Assembly (NCBI RefSeq): GCF_008011855.1
Contig: NZ_VOUX01000033.1
Coordinates: forward strand, 1,240,001-1,304,000
Origin: Serratia bockelmannii
GTDB lineage: Bacteria > Pseudomonadota > Gammaproteobacteria > Enterobacterales > Enterobacteriaceae
DNA: 64,000 nucleotides
Direction: 5' to 3'
The notes below the pieces were generated by a model. That model saw only the letters and a list, made by a program, of their open reading frames with translations. It was not told the origin of the DNA and did no database searches. Below are positions 1 through 8,659 of this stretch, piece by piece. The translations under genes were made by a program, and so were the position numbers. Numbering within the stretch: the first letter of the stretch is position 1; each line of letters begins with the position of its first letter.

Positions 1-27
1 AGAGACATAACCGGAGGGTTATAGCAA

Positions 28-936
28 ATGGCGAACTGGGCGCAGAAAATGAAACTTCACCATCTGCAAATGTTGGTGGCGTTGGGTGAGCAGGGAAATC
101 TGACCCACGTTGCCCGGATGATGAACATCTCCCAACCCGCTCTGTCAAAATGGTTATCACAGCTCGAAGATGAGATTGGGATCACGCTGTTTGAGCGGCA
201 TAGCAAAGGGCTGCGCCCCTCCGAGGGGGGGAAACTGCTGCTTCAGCATGCGCAGCGCTTGGTCAACGATCTCGAGCGTTCGCAGTCTGAAATCGCCCGC
301 TTTAAGCAAGGCGGGCTGGTGGGAAGCCTGAAAATCGGCTGTTCGCCGGTCGCCACCGACTGCGTTTCGCAGGCCATATTGAGCCTGCTGCAGGAAATGC
401 CAACGCTGCATCTCAATATTGAGGAAAAGGTGATGACCCCGCTGCTGCACGATCTGATCGCGGGCGCGGTGGACGTCGTCGTGGGCCGCGTTGGCGGGCG
501 GGCGCTGCAACTGCCGCTCAACTATCAAGTGCTCTACACCGAACCGGTATGCTTTGTTGCCCGCCCTCACCATCCGCTGGCGGAATCCGCCTCCCTCAGC
601 TGGCGCGATCTCACCCACTGGCGCTGGATTGTCTGGCCGACCGGCACGCCCATCCGCCTCAGCATTGATAATGCGCTGGCGGATAACGGCGTGATGCTGC
701 CCGAAAACACGGTTGAATCGGCATCCATGAACGTCAGTACCAACCTGCTGCAAAGCAGCGATATGATCTCCATTCTTTCCCTACGGCTGGCGCAGCGTTA
801 TGCCAGCCAGGGGCAGCTGGCGATCCTGAATCTGCCGAAGATAGAGCAGAAAGGCAGCGTGGGCGTCTTCTGGCGCAACAGCGAACCGCCTTTTACCGCG
901 CTGAGCCGCTTTTTGCAGCTGCTGACGCAGGCTTAA
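28..936 (+). CDS. LysR-family transcriptional regulator
   Basis: This 302-residue protein has the LysR plan: an N-terminal winged helix-turn-helix (about residues 9-68, with the typical 'SQPALSKWLSQLEDEIG' recognition region) and a C-terminal LysR substrate-binding domain (about 95-295). An SD sequence, GGAGGG, lies about 10 bases before the ATG. It ends about 40 bp from the end of ttrA and is convergent with it, so it is not co-transcribed with the ttr genes. Its upstream neighbour is outside the window, so the target is unknown. I see no inducer-specific features. It is full length for the family. The family call is secure; any role in tetrathionate metabolism would be a guess. Confidence 0.93.
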   Translation: MANWAQKMKLHHLQMLVALGEQGNLTHVARMMNISQPALSKWLSQLEDEIGITLFERHSKGLRPSEGGKLLLQHAQRLVNDLERSQSEIARFKQGGLVGSLKIGCSPVATDCVSQAILSLLQEMPTLHLNIEEKVMTPLLHDLIAGAVDVVVGRVGGRALQLPLNYQVLYTEPVCFVARPHHPLAESASLSWRDLTHWRWIVWPTGTPIRLSIDNALADNGVMLPENTVESASMNVSTNLLQSSDMISILSLRLAQRYASQGQLAILNLPKIEQKGSVGVFWRNSEPPFTALSRFLQLLTQA

Positions 937-974
937 CACCCCCACCTGCAGCCACAGCAGATTTACGGCTGCGC

Positions 975-3900
975 CTACGCGGAAAGCTTGACGATGGTCG
1001 CAGGGATCCCCTGACGCACCGCCGCTCCGGTCACCCAATCCAGCCAGGTATTCGGCACTTCGCGCGTCGGATCGGCAAAGCCCAAATCGTTGAGGTTGAT
1101 GCCGGCGGCAATGCGCTCATCCATCGCCAGCGGTTCACCGTCCAGGTAGTGCTGACTGGCCCCCATCTCCCGGTGGCCGTAGCCGTGTTCCACCGCGATC
1201 ACGCCGGGCATCACGCCCGCCAGTAAACTGATCCGCACCTCTCGACTGCCGCCCGGCGTGCTGATACGTACCCGGTCGCCGTGTTGAATGCCGAAACGAG
1301 CCCCGTCTGCCGGATTCAGCGCCACCAGGTTCACCGGTTTCACGTCGTGCAGGCGCCGGATCACCGCGGTGGAGCTGCTCATCACGTTGGATTTGAAGGA
1401 CATCAGGCGCAGTGGCCACTGCTGCTCAGGGTAGAGCGCTTCCACCGCGCGGCCGTCCGACAAACGCGCCGGATAGCAGGTGGGGCAGCCGCTGAAACGC
1501 TCACCGGTGATCGCATGCCGGTGCTGCGCCACTTCCGCATTCCAGATCTGCAGCGGTTTCTCCCACCGGTTGCCCACGCTGCCGTCGCGGCGGCCGCTGT
1601 CGTGATCGGCGAAGCGGCCGCCGCGGCTGTAAATAAACGCCACGCGGTCGATTTCATCGGCGCGCAGCGTCTGCGCAAGCTGCGGCAACAAGCGATCGAC
1701 ACCGCTCAGCGTCAGTTCGTCCGCCCTCGCGGCCGGCACCGGCGCCTTGCCGGCAAACGCCACGTTGGCGGCGGCGCGCAGATAATAATCCTCGGCACGG
1801 TTGAGCGGCAACAGCCCGCCCTGGCCGTCGCCGATAGCGCGATCGCCGAACCCCGGCAGCGCCAGGCGTTTAGCGACGGCGATGCAAAACGCCTCCATGG
1901 AAATCGGCTGCCCTTGCGCCGTTTTCGCGGTCGCCGGCGTCACTATCGGCCAGCGCGCGGTAGTGGCCTTGCTGGCGACGCCGCCCCAGGGGGCGCTGAA
2001 CCCCCAGCTCTCAAAGTTATGGGTGTCCGGGACGATATAGTCGGCCAACGCCGTCGTTTCGTTGATAAACGCATCGATAGCGATAAACAGCGGCAAACGC
2101 GCCGGATCTTTCAATCGTTCCTCCGCCACGCCGCGCAACCCGGCGATGCCGTACAAGGGGTTGGTCATGTTCGAGATCCAGGCTTTCAGCCCGTACGGAT
2201 ACCCCGCCAGCGCCGATGTCAGCAGCTCGGTCAGTTGCCCGGCGACGAACGGATACCAGGGCGCCCTGGCCGGCCAGGGGGAAACGCCCGCCGCCACTTT
2301 TTCGCGGTACTCGTCGGAGGTTTCATAGGCGGCCTTGCTGCGTGCGATATTCAGCCCCTTCGGTTTTACCAGGCCGGGAAACTCGACCAGGTTATAGCGC
2401 GGCCCCTCAGCGAAGCCGTTGAATTTTCCGCCGCCGACGAACACGCCCCCCTCCAGGCTCAGGTTGCCGATCAACACGTTAAGCATCATCACCGACCAGG
2501 TATTGTAAAACCCGTTTGCCGCCATCATCCCGCCATGGGCGATCACCGCCGCCTTGCGCCCGTGGGCGGTAAAGGCCTCGGCCAGTGCCGCGATGCGTGC
2601 CACCGGCACGCCGCATTGCCGGCTGTACGCCTCCGGCGACAGCTTGTCGGCGGCCTCTTTCAAACACTGGAAGCCGCTTTTCACCCCCACCTGCACGCCG
2701 TCGTGCAGCGTCACCGTACGGCTTACCCACAGCTCGGCGCTGTCGCACGCCTCGGCCGCCACCAGTTCCCCCGCGCCGTTGACCACCAACGGCGACGCCG
2801 ACTCGGCGCCATTCAGATCGGCCAACGTCAGATGCTGCCCCGCCCGCGGATGCTCGCTCTCGGCGATCACCAGATGCGTGGCGTTGGTCCAGCTCTTCTC
2901 GCCGGCACGTTGCATGGCGGCCTCGGACGGGATGGCGAGATAACCGGCCTGATAACGCCGGTGGTCGAGGATCCAACGGATCATTGCCATCGCCAGCGCC
3001 GAGTCGGTGCCCGGCAATATCGGGATCCAATGGCCATGATCGTCCGCCAATGTGGTGGTCAGCGGCAGCGCCGGCGCCACTACCGCATAACGGAACTCGC
3101 TGCGCAATCTGGCGCTGGCCAGTTGCCGAGCCTGCCGCTTGAATGGGTTGCCGGACTGCGCGGGCGAGGTCCCCATAAACAGCGCGAACTCGACCTGTTC
3201 CCAGTCAGGCTTTACATGCGGATTTTTGTCCAGATCGTTCATCAACGCACCGGAACCGGCACGGTAGGCCAGCCCGCAGTAAGCGCCGTGCGCGCCGAAG
3301 TTTTTGCTGCCGAAACTGTTCTGGGCGAAACGCCGCAGGAAGCTGTCGCGCCCGTCGTCACCGGCGTTGGTCACCAGCAGCTGATTGGCTTTCGGCCCCA
3401 GCCCCGGCTGTCGGGCATCGATCGGCGTCTCCAGATCGCGGATCGCCCGCAGGCCGTCCACATGCCCCTCGCCGAACAGATCGCCGCCCTCCACCACTTC
3501 AGCGATCAACTGCTCGAAGCTGATGCGCTGCCACTTGCCCTCGCCGCGTTTGCCGACGCGCTTCATCGGCTCCAGCACGCGCAGCGGGCTGTAAAGCCCT
3601 TCCAGCAGCGTGGCGCCGCGCGCGCAGGCGGTGGAGCGGGCGTCGAGGCCGCTTTCGCCGCCCAGCTGCGCCAACGCGTCCTGCAGCGGCAAGGCCGAGT
3701 CGACGTGCCGTTCCTGAGACAGCGGATGATACGGGTTGCCGGCAATGCGCAATACCCGGTCGGTCTGCCTGTCCACCCGCACCCGCACGCCGCATTGCGT
3801 CCAGCAGCCGAAACACTGGGTCATCGAGATGGCCTGCTGCGGATTGCCTTGCCATTCCGGCCTTGCCCGCCCTTCGGGCGGCAGGGAGTTGCCGTTGATG

Positions 3901-4046
3901 CGATCCAGGGTCACCCGCCCTGAAGTGCCGTGAATCAAGCCGTCGATCGCCCGTTTGGCGACCTCGCGATAGCTCAGGCCAAAGGCGGACAATCCGCCGA
4001 AGGCCAGGCCCACTTTCAACCACTGACGCCGGGTGAGTTTAGCCAT
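975..4046 (-). CDS. ttrA: Tetrathionate reductase subunit A (molybdopterin catalytic subunit)
   Basis: About 1023 residues, as expected for TtrA of the DMSO-reductase superfamily. TtrA reduces tetrathionate to thiosulfate at the periplasmic face of the inner membrane. The N-terminus carries a twin-arginine export signal (TRRQWLKVG, then a hydrophobic stretch), followed by a Cys-rich segment (CFGCWTQCGVRVR) that fits an Fe-S site, then the long molybdopterin-binding body and a C-terminal molybdopterin dinucleotide-binding region. I chose the ATG at 4046, not an upstream in-frame ATG at 4082, because GGAGAA sits just before it and the twin-arginine signal follows at once. The start overlaps the end of ttrC by 8 bp, indicating translational coupling in a ttrB-ttrC-ttrA operon. 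Confidence is high from signal, size and neighbours. Confidence 0.95.
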   Translation of the reverse strand: MAKLTRRQWLKVGLAFGGLSAFGLSYREVAKRAIDGLIHGTSGRVTLDRINGNSLPPEGRARPEWQGNPQQAISMTQCFGCWTQCGVRVRVDRQTDRVLRIAGNPYHPLSQERHVDSALPLQDALAQLGGESGLDARSTACARGATLLEGLYSPLRVLEPMKRVGKRGEGKWQRISFEQLIAEVVEGGDLFGEGHVDGLRAIRDLETPIDARQPGLGPKANQLLVTNAGDDGRDSFLRRFAQNSFGSKNFGAHGAYCGLAYRAGSGALMNDLDKNPHVKPDWEQVEFALFMGTSPAQSGNPFKRQARQLASARLRSEFRYAVVAPALPLTTTLADDHGHWIPILPGTDSALAMAMIRWILDHRRYQAGYLAIPSEAAMQRAGEKSWTNATHLVIAESEHPRAGQHLTLADLNGAESASPLVVNGAGELVAAEACDSAELWVSRTVTLHDGVQVGVKSGFQCLKEAADKLSPEAYSRQCGVPVARIAALAEAFTAHGRKAAVIAHGGMMAANGFYNTWSVMMLNVLIGNLSLEGGVFVGGGKFNGFAEGPRYNLVEFPGLVKPKGLNIARSKAAYETSDEYREKVAAGVSPWPARAPWYPFVAGQLTELLTSALAGYPYGLKAWISNMTNPLYGIAGLRGVAEERLKDPARLPLFIAIDAFINETTALADYIVPDTHNFESWGFSAPWGGVASKATTARWPIVTPATAKTAQGQPISMEAFCIAVAKRLALPGFGDRAIGDGQGGLLPLNRAEDYYLRAAANVAFAGKAPVPAARADELTLSGVDRLLPQLAQTLRADEIDRVAFIYSRGGRFADHDSGRRDGSVGNRWEKPLQIWNAEVAQHRHAITGERFSGCPTCYPARLSDGRAVEALYPEQQWPLRLMSFKSNVMSSSTAVIRRLHDVKPVNLVALNPADGARFGIQHGDRVRISTPGGSREVRISLLAGVMPGVIAVEHGYGHREMGASQHYLDGEPLAMDERIAAGINLNDLGFADPTREVPNTWLDWVTGAAVRQGIPATIVKLSA

Positions 4047-5064
4047 GTTGTTTTCTCCGCAGTAAAAACGCCTGTACTTCACGCACCATGATCATTAACG
4101 CCAGCCACAACCCGAAAGTGCCGACGATCGCCAGCAAGCCATCGGTGCCGAGCGGCAGGCTATAAGGGGAATACGTCGCGTTGTATTTCGGGATGGTTTG
4201 CACCTCGATCAACAGCGTCCAGCGCATCAGCCAACTCAGCCCCAGTGCGCCGGCCACCAGCAGCGTCGTACCGCCGCGCGGCAAGCGCCGAGAGCCGGCC
4301 CAAGCGGCGCACGCCAGCGTCAGCCCCCACAGCGCAATCCATCCCACGGCATACCGGCGCGCCATCGCCTGCGTCTGCAGCCAGTGGCGTACCGCCGCGC
4401 CGGATAACGTATCGCCGCATACCCACAGCAGGATCGCCCCGCCGAGCAGCAGTAACGTCAGCAGCATCCCGCGCGCCAGCGGCGCCTGCAGACCGGGCCG
4501 TTCGCGCAATGTCAGCAGCAGCAAGGCCAAGAGCGCCTGCAGCGCGCTGAGGAACATCACGATCGGAAATGCGTAGCTGAACCAGATTGGGCGGGCACGC
4601 ACGACGGAAACCTCACGCCCGGTGTACAACAGCAGGCCAATAGCCACCAGCGCGCAAGCGGGCGCAATCCCACGCAGCAACGCAACCGGCCTGCCCGTCA
4701 GCCGCGCAAATTCGAGAGCGAGAAACCACAGGCCGATCAGCAGGGTAAAGAGCGGCAAGAACAGCGCGCCCCACGGCATCCACGACCAGGGCGTCGGGTA
4801 GGCGTAGAAATGCCAGAAGCGGGCGGTTTGATGCAGGTCGGCGGTCAGCGCCAGCGGTGCGGTGATGGCACACGTCAGCCCAATAAACAGCGCCATGCGC
4901 TCCAGATGCGCGGCGTTTTCTCCACCGCGCCAGCGCCACACGCAGGCCAGCAGCGCAGCACAGGCAGCGATGCCGATAAAGAAGAAATATTGCACGGCCC
5001 ACGGCAGCCAGCTCACCGCCTGCGGTTGGCCCAGCACTTCTGCGATCATCAGTTGGCGACTCAT
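4039..5064 (-). CDS. ttrC: Tetrathionate reductase subunit C (membrane quinol-oxidising subunit)
   Basis: A 341-residue polytopic membrane protein of the NrfD/PsrC type with about nine hydrophobic segments. In the Ttr complex it anchors TtrA and TtrB and passes electrons from menaquinol towards the Fe-S subunit. The sequence starts with a short polar N-terminus and a Trp-rich first membrane segment (residues about 15-45), and it ends with a basic tail (LLRRKQHG). It lies between ttrB (11-bp gap) and ttrA (8-bp overlap), so the three are one transcript. The menaquinone genes at 43.7-49.4 kb would supply its likely electron donor; that link is from general knowledge of the pathway. Confidence 0.93.
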   Translation of the reverse strand: MSRQLMIAEVLGQPQAVSWLPWAVQYFFFIGIAACAALLACVWRWRGGENAAHLERMALFIGLTCAITAPLALTADLHQTARFWHFYAYPTPWSWMPWGALFLPLFTLLIGLWFLALEFARLTGRPVALLRGIAPACALVAIGLLLYTGREVSVVRARPIWFSYAFPIVMFLSALQALLALLLLTLRERPGLQAPLARGMLLTLLLLGGAILLWVCGDTLSGAAVRHWLQTQAMARRYAVGWIALWGLTLACAAWAGSRRLPRGGTTLLVAGALGLSWLMRWTLLIEVQTIPKYNATYSPYSLPLGTDGLLAIVGTFGLWLALMIMVREVQAFLLRRKQHG

Positions 5065-5075
5065 CGTCCCTCCCC

Positions 5076-5798
5076 CTATAAGGCAACCTGCGCCCGCCCC
5101 GGCAGCGGCGTGACGAAGGCGTCATCCAGCCCCAGATAAAACACATGGGGCGCGGTTTGGTTCTCCGGCTTGAGGACGTTGATCTCGGCCTCGTGGCGCC
5201 GCAGCATCTTGCTCAGCGTGCTGTGCGGATCGCGCATATCGCCGATGATCCGCGCTCCCCCCACGCACGACTCCACGCACGCCGGCAACAATCCCGCCTC
5301 CAGCCGATGCACGCAGAAGGTGCATTTGTCCGCCGTTTGGGTGGCGTGATTGATAAAGCGGGCATCGTACGGGCAGGCCTGCACGCAATAGGCACACCCC
5401 ACGCAGCGCGTGTTGTCGATCACCACGATCCCGTCCTCGCGTTGGAAGGTGGCCTGTACCGGGCACACCGGCACGCAGGGTGGGTTGTCGCAGTGGTTGC
5501 ACAGCCTGGGCAGCAGCACATTGGTCGCCACCGCTTCACCTTCGAGGCTGACCTGGTACTGGTTTACCGTGGTGCGAAACTCGCCGTGCGGCGTCTGGTT
5601 TTCAATGGCGCAGCTCACGGTACAGGCCTGGCACCCGACGCAACGCCGCAGATCGATCAGCATCGCGTAGCGGCGGCTCGCATCCCCCTCGCGCCGCGTC
5701 GGCGCTAACGTCAGCCCGGCCTCCGCCACGGGGATCAGCGAAGCCCCCGCCGTCAACACGCCCAGCTGCTGCAAAAACTGCCGTTTACTGAAGTCCAT
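5076..5798 (-). CDS. ttrB: Tetrathionate reductase subunit B (4Fe-4S electron-transfer subunit)
   Basis: A 240-residue ferredoxin-like subunit with four Cys clusters, the mark of the PsrB/DmsB/TtrB family: CVGCQACTVSC, CNHCDNPPCVPVC, CVGCAYCVQAC and a final CTFC...CVESC. Electrons pass through it from TtrC to TtrA. The N-terminus (KRQFLQQLGVLTAGASLIP) looks like an export signal of the Tat class with KR in place of RR, as is usual for such partners. An upstream in-frame start at 5921 would add about 41 unrelated residues. The ATG at 5798 is preferred because GGGAGAGG precedes it and the signal begins there. It is the first gene of the operon and is divergent from ttrS. Confidence 0.94.
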   Translation of the reverse strand: MDFSKRQFLQQLGVLTAGASLIPVAEAGLTLAPTRREGDASRRYAMLIDLRRCVGCQACTVSCAIENQTPHGEFRTTVNQYQVSLEGEAVATNVLLPRLCNHCDNPPCVPVCPVQATFQREDGIVVIDNTRCVGCAYCVQACPYDARFINHATQTADKCTFCVHRLEAGLLPACVESCVGGARIIGDMRDPHSTLSKMLRRHEAEINVLKPENQTAPHVFYLGLDDAFVTPLPGRAQVAL

Positions 5799-5873
5799 GC
5801 GCCTCTCCCACGCCCTGGGCATCACCCCGATCACGCTATTGATGCCTGTTAGATGAATAAACAATGTCGATGA

Positions 5874-5886
5874 TTTACAGTGTAAA
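5874..5886. promoter_or_regulatory. 13-bp palindrome in the ttrB/ttrS control region
   Basis: TTTACA-G-TGTAAA is a perfect odd palindrome 76 bp upstream of the ttrB start. With the second palindrome nearby it is a candidate operator for TtrR or another regulator. The assignment is inferred from position only. Confidence 0.45.
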
Positions 5887-5908
5887 AATGGCATCGATGG
5901 CGCTCTAT

Positions 5909-5922
5909 TGTGGTTAACCACA
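5909..5922. promoter_or_regulatory. 14-bp perfect palindrome between ttrB and ttrS
   Basis: TGTGGTTAACCACA is a perfect 14-bp palindrome in the shared control region of the divergent ttrBCA and ttrSR units. Tetrathionate operons need the response regulator TtrR, so this is a candidate TtrR site. Which unit it serves cannot be told from the sequence. Confidence 0.45.
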
Positions 5923-5936
5923 TACCGGCCCCAACG

Positions 5937-5950
5937 TTGATCTAAAACAA
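5937..5950. promoter_or_regulatory. FNR-like site
   Basis: TTGATCTAAAACAA matches the FNR consensus TTGAT-N4-ATCAA with one mismatch in the second half. Anaerobic activation by FNR is known for ttrBCA in Salmonella, so the site fits the locus. The binding is inferred. It lies about 140 bp from the ttrB start. Confidence 0.45.
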
Positions 5951-5984
5951 GTGGCGGCAGGCAAATTGCCCATCAGGAGGGGCT

Positions 5985-7748
5985 GTGAGGGTCGTGTTAC
6001 TACTGCTGTTCAGTCTCGGCTGGGGGATGGCGGCACAGGCGGGAGAGTGGTCGGTCGGCGTGCTGGCGATGCGCGGCGATGCGGCGACCGCGCGTGACTG
6101 GCAGCCGCTGATCGACAGCCTCAACGGCAGTGTCGGCGGTGAGCGCTTCCGCCTGCAGCCGCTCGATCTGGCACAGATGCGCGAAGCGGTCAATCGGGGC
6201 AGCGTGCAGTTCGTGGTCACTAATCCGGCGCAGTTCGTGCAGTTGAACAGCCGCTATCATCTGCGCTGGCTGGCATCATTGCGCGCCGCCAACGGCGATC
6301 GGGCAACGGGCAACATCATCGGCAGCGTGATTCTGGTGCGGCGCGACAGCGGCATCACGACGCCGCAGGCGCTGATGGGCAAAACGCTGGGCGCCATCGA
6401 TCCGCAGGCCTTCGGCGGCTATCTGACCGGCTATAAGGCGCTCAGCGATGCCGGTATGCGGCCCGATCGCGATTTCCACCTGCGCTTTACCGGTTTCCCT
6501 GCCGATGCCCTGCTCTATCTGTTGCGCGAGCGCGCCATTCAGGCCGCCATCGTCCCCGTCTGCCTGCTGGAGAAAATGGATCGAGAAGGCCTGATCAACC
6601 CGGCGGATTTTCGCCCGCTGTTGCAACGGCCCACATCGGTTCCCTGCGTCAGCAGCACGCCACTTTACCCCAACTGGTCGTTCGCCGCCCTGCCCGGCCT
6701 GGATAACTCACTGGTGGATGCGGTGGCAAGAGCCTTGCTGACCGCACCTCCGCAGTCTCCCTTTCAATGGGGCGCACCGGTCTCGACCAGCGAGGTGGAA
6801 GCCTTGCTGCGCGCCGTCAATCAACACCCGGAACAGCGGCGGCTGTGGCTGGATATCAAGAGCTGGCTGATCCAGCATCAGACGGCCGTCGGCCTGTCGC
6901 TGGCGGTGCTGGCGCTGTTGATCGTCAACCATATCTGGATCGCGCTGCTGGTACGCCGGCGCGGGCGGCAGTTGCTCCATGCCGGAGAGCAACTGCGGCG
7001 GCAGGAGCAGGCGCTGGAGAACGCCAGGCAGCTGAACGTGCTGGGGGAAATGGCCTCCGGCTTCGCGCACGAGCTCAATCAACCGTTGGCGGCTATTCGC
7101 CTTTATGCGCAGGGATGCCTGATCCAACTGCGCAAAACGGACGCCGGGCATCCGCTGTTGGGTCCGTTGGAAAATATCGACCGACAGGCGCAGCGCGGCG
7201 GCGAGACAATTCATAACCTGCGCCAGTGGGTGCAGCCCACCGCTGAGGCGATAGACCAAACACGCTGGCGACCCGCGGCGGTAAGCGAAACCGCCGAGCG
7301 GGTGTGGACGCTGCTGCGCCTGACGCAGCGCTATCCCGACCTGAAACTGTTCAACAACGTGGCGCCTTCGCTGACGCTAACCCTGCCGCCGGCGCTGCTG
7401 GAACAGTTGCTGGCGAACCTGCTGCTGAATGCGGCGCAGGCCGGAGCCAACGCCGTCTGGCTTTCCGCCGTCCAGAGCGAACGGGCGATCGAGTTGCATC
7501 TGCAGGACAACGCGGGCGGCATGACAACGGCCGGGCTGGAACAGGCTTTTCGCCCCTTCAACACCACCAAAGCCGGCGGCATGGGGCTGGGGTTAGCCAT
7601 TTGCCGGCGCCTGGCCCGCTACGGCGGCGGCGAAATCCGCCTGGCTAACCGCCCCGCCCCCGACAGCCGCAATGGGCTGTGCATAACGCTGCATTTCATA
7701 TTGAACGATGAGGAAAACCATGTCGCTAATTCATCTGGTGGACGATGA
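5985..7748 (+). CDS. ttrS: Tetrathionate sensor histidine kinase
   Basis: A 587-residue sensor kinase. It has an N-terminal signal sequence, a periplasmic binding domain of the PhnD type (about residues 20-270), one membrane segment near residues 300-325, a dimerisation region with the phospho-acceptor His in FAHELNQPLAAIRLY, and a catalytic ATPase domain ending with the GLGLAIC box. This is the TtrS architecture, which senses periplasmic tetrathionate and phosphorylates TtrR. The start is GTG at 5985 with AGGAGG a few bases ahead; the signal peptide begins directly there. It is divergent from ttrB and overlaps ttrR by 29 bp, so sensor and regulator are co-translated. Confidence 0.92.
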   Translation: MRVVLLLLFSLGWGMAAQAGEWSVGVLAMRGDAATARDWQPLIDSLNGSVGGERFRLQPLDLAQMREAVNRGSVQFVVTNPAQFVQLNSRYHLRWLASLRAANGDRATGNIIGSVILVRRDSGITTPQALMGKTLGAIDPQAFGGYLTGYKALSDAGMRPDRDFHLRFTGFPADALLYLLRERAIQAAIVPVCLLEKMDREGLINPADFRPLLQRPTSVPCVSSTPLYPNWSFAALPGLDNSLVDAVARALLTAPPQSPFQWGAPVSTSEVEALLRAVNQHPEQRRLWLDIKSWLIQHQTAVGLSLAVLALLIVNHIWIALLVRRRGRQLLHAGEQLRRQEQALENARQLNVLGEMASGFAHELNQPLAAIRLYAQGCLIQLRKTDAGHPLLGPLENIDRQAQRGGETIHNLRQWVQPTAEAIDQTRWRPAAVSETAERVWTLLRLTQRYPDLKLFNNVAPSLTLTLPPALLEQLLANLLLNAAQAGANAVWLSAVQSERAIELHLQDNAGGMTTAGLEQAFRPFNTTKAGGMGLGLAICRRLARYGGGEIRLANRPAPDSRNGLCITLHFILNDEENHVANSSGGR

Positions 7749-8319
7749 CGCCGCCGTCACCGACGCCTGCCATTTTTTGCTGACCAGCCTCGGCCACGAC
7801 GTGCAGTGCTGGAATGACAGCGCCGGCTTTTTGGCGCAGGCCGATCTGTTTCAGACCGGGATCGTCTTGCTGGACATGCGGATGCCGAAACTTGACGGCC
7901 ACCAGGTTTACGGGGAACTGCGCCGCCGCGGTAGTACGCTGGCGGTGGTGTTCCTGTCCGGCCATGGCGACGTGCCGATGGCGGTGGAGCAGATGAAGTA
8001 CGGCGCGGTGGATTTCCTGCAAAAACCGATCGCCGCAGAACCGCTGATCGCCGCCCTCGAACGGGCACAGCAGGTCTCGGCCAAAGCCCAGCAGCGCCAT
8101 GAAACTTGCGGCCGCTACCGCACGCTCACGCCGAAAGAACGCGACATCGCGCAGCTGGTGGTGCGGGGCATGATGAATCGGGAAATGGCGGAGCGGCTGA
8201 ATATCGCCCTGCGCACCGTAGAGGTTCACCGGGCAAAAGTGATGGAGAAAATGCAGGCCGCCAGCCTGGCGGAATTGGTGATTCAGCTGCAGGCTCTACC
8301 GCCCACGCCCCGGGAGTGA
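7720..8319 (+). CDS. ttrR: Tetrathionate response regulator
   Basis: A 199-residue FixJ/NarL-type response regulator. The receiver domain (about residues 1-120) has the acidic pair DDD near the N-terminus, the phosphorylation site in VLLDMRMPKLDG and the conserved Lys in FLQKP. The C-terminal LuxR-type helix-turn-helix (LTPKERDIAQLVVRGMMNREMAERL...RTVEVHR) binds DNA. An alternative start 12 bases upstream exists, but the ATG at 7720 has GAGG ahead and opens with the receiver strand (MSLIHLVDDD). It pairs with ttrS and should activate ttrBCA. Confidence 0.92.
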   Translation: MSLIHLVDDDAAVTDACHFLLTSLGHDVQCWNDSAGFLAQADLFQTGIVLLDMRMPKLDGHQVYGELRRRGSTLAVVFLSGHGDVPMAVEQMKYGAVDFLQKPIAAEPLIAALERAQQVSAKAQQRHETCGRYRTLTPKERDIAQLVVRGMMNREMAERLNIALRTVEVHRAKVMEKMQAASLAELVIQLQALPPTPRE

Positions 8320-8659
8320 ATGCATAAAGCCCTCATCAAGCTAACGTCCCGTATTCCTCTTTCCTTGATTGACACAGCGCGAACCAGGCAATATATTTAT
8401 TAGAAATATTAATGAATTACGGTGAGATCACTTTTTCTCAACCAACAGGCTATCAGCATTCTCCGCAAAACCCAGCGTAGCGCTCTCGCCTTCAGGAACC
8501 CCGTGAGGGAAAGAAGGGGCGTTGCCTTGAATGAAGAGAAATGATGGCCATGCAACATGGCTCGAGCATCATTACGCCACTATCTGGCCATCCGGTTAAC
8601 GTTTTAAATAAGTATGGATTATGAATAACAGAAGAATACGGACTAAATAAGGAATAAAA
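8320..8659. other. 340-bp non-coding stretch upstream of the VUT transporter gene
   Basis: No open frame here looks like a gene on either strand. The sequence shifts from the high-GC ttr locus to AT-richer DNA, most clearly from about 8580 on (many A/T runs before the next start). A nested inverted repeat at 8540-8573 is the only clear structure, so this may be the left junction of a transferred segment and the leader of the next gene. No flanking direct repeats were recognised by eye. Confidence 0.5.
8540..8573 (+). repeat. Nested inverted repeat (possible RNA leader hairpin)
   Basis: The outer arms AATGATG / CATCATT enclose inner arms GCCATG / CATGGC with a 3-base loop and a 5-base internal bulge. 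On the plus strand this would give a hairpin about 90 bases before the VUT transporter start. There is no T-run right after it, so it is not a standard terminator. I cannot match it to a known riboswitch. Confidence 0.4.

Noticed and set aside
1281..3923. 880-codon plus-strand frame opposite ttrA
   Set aside because: It is an antisense shadow of ttrA in GC-rich DNA and has no recognisable domain.
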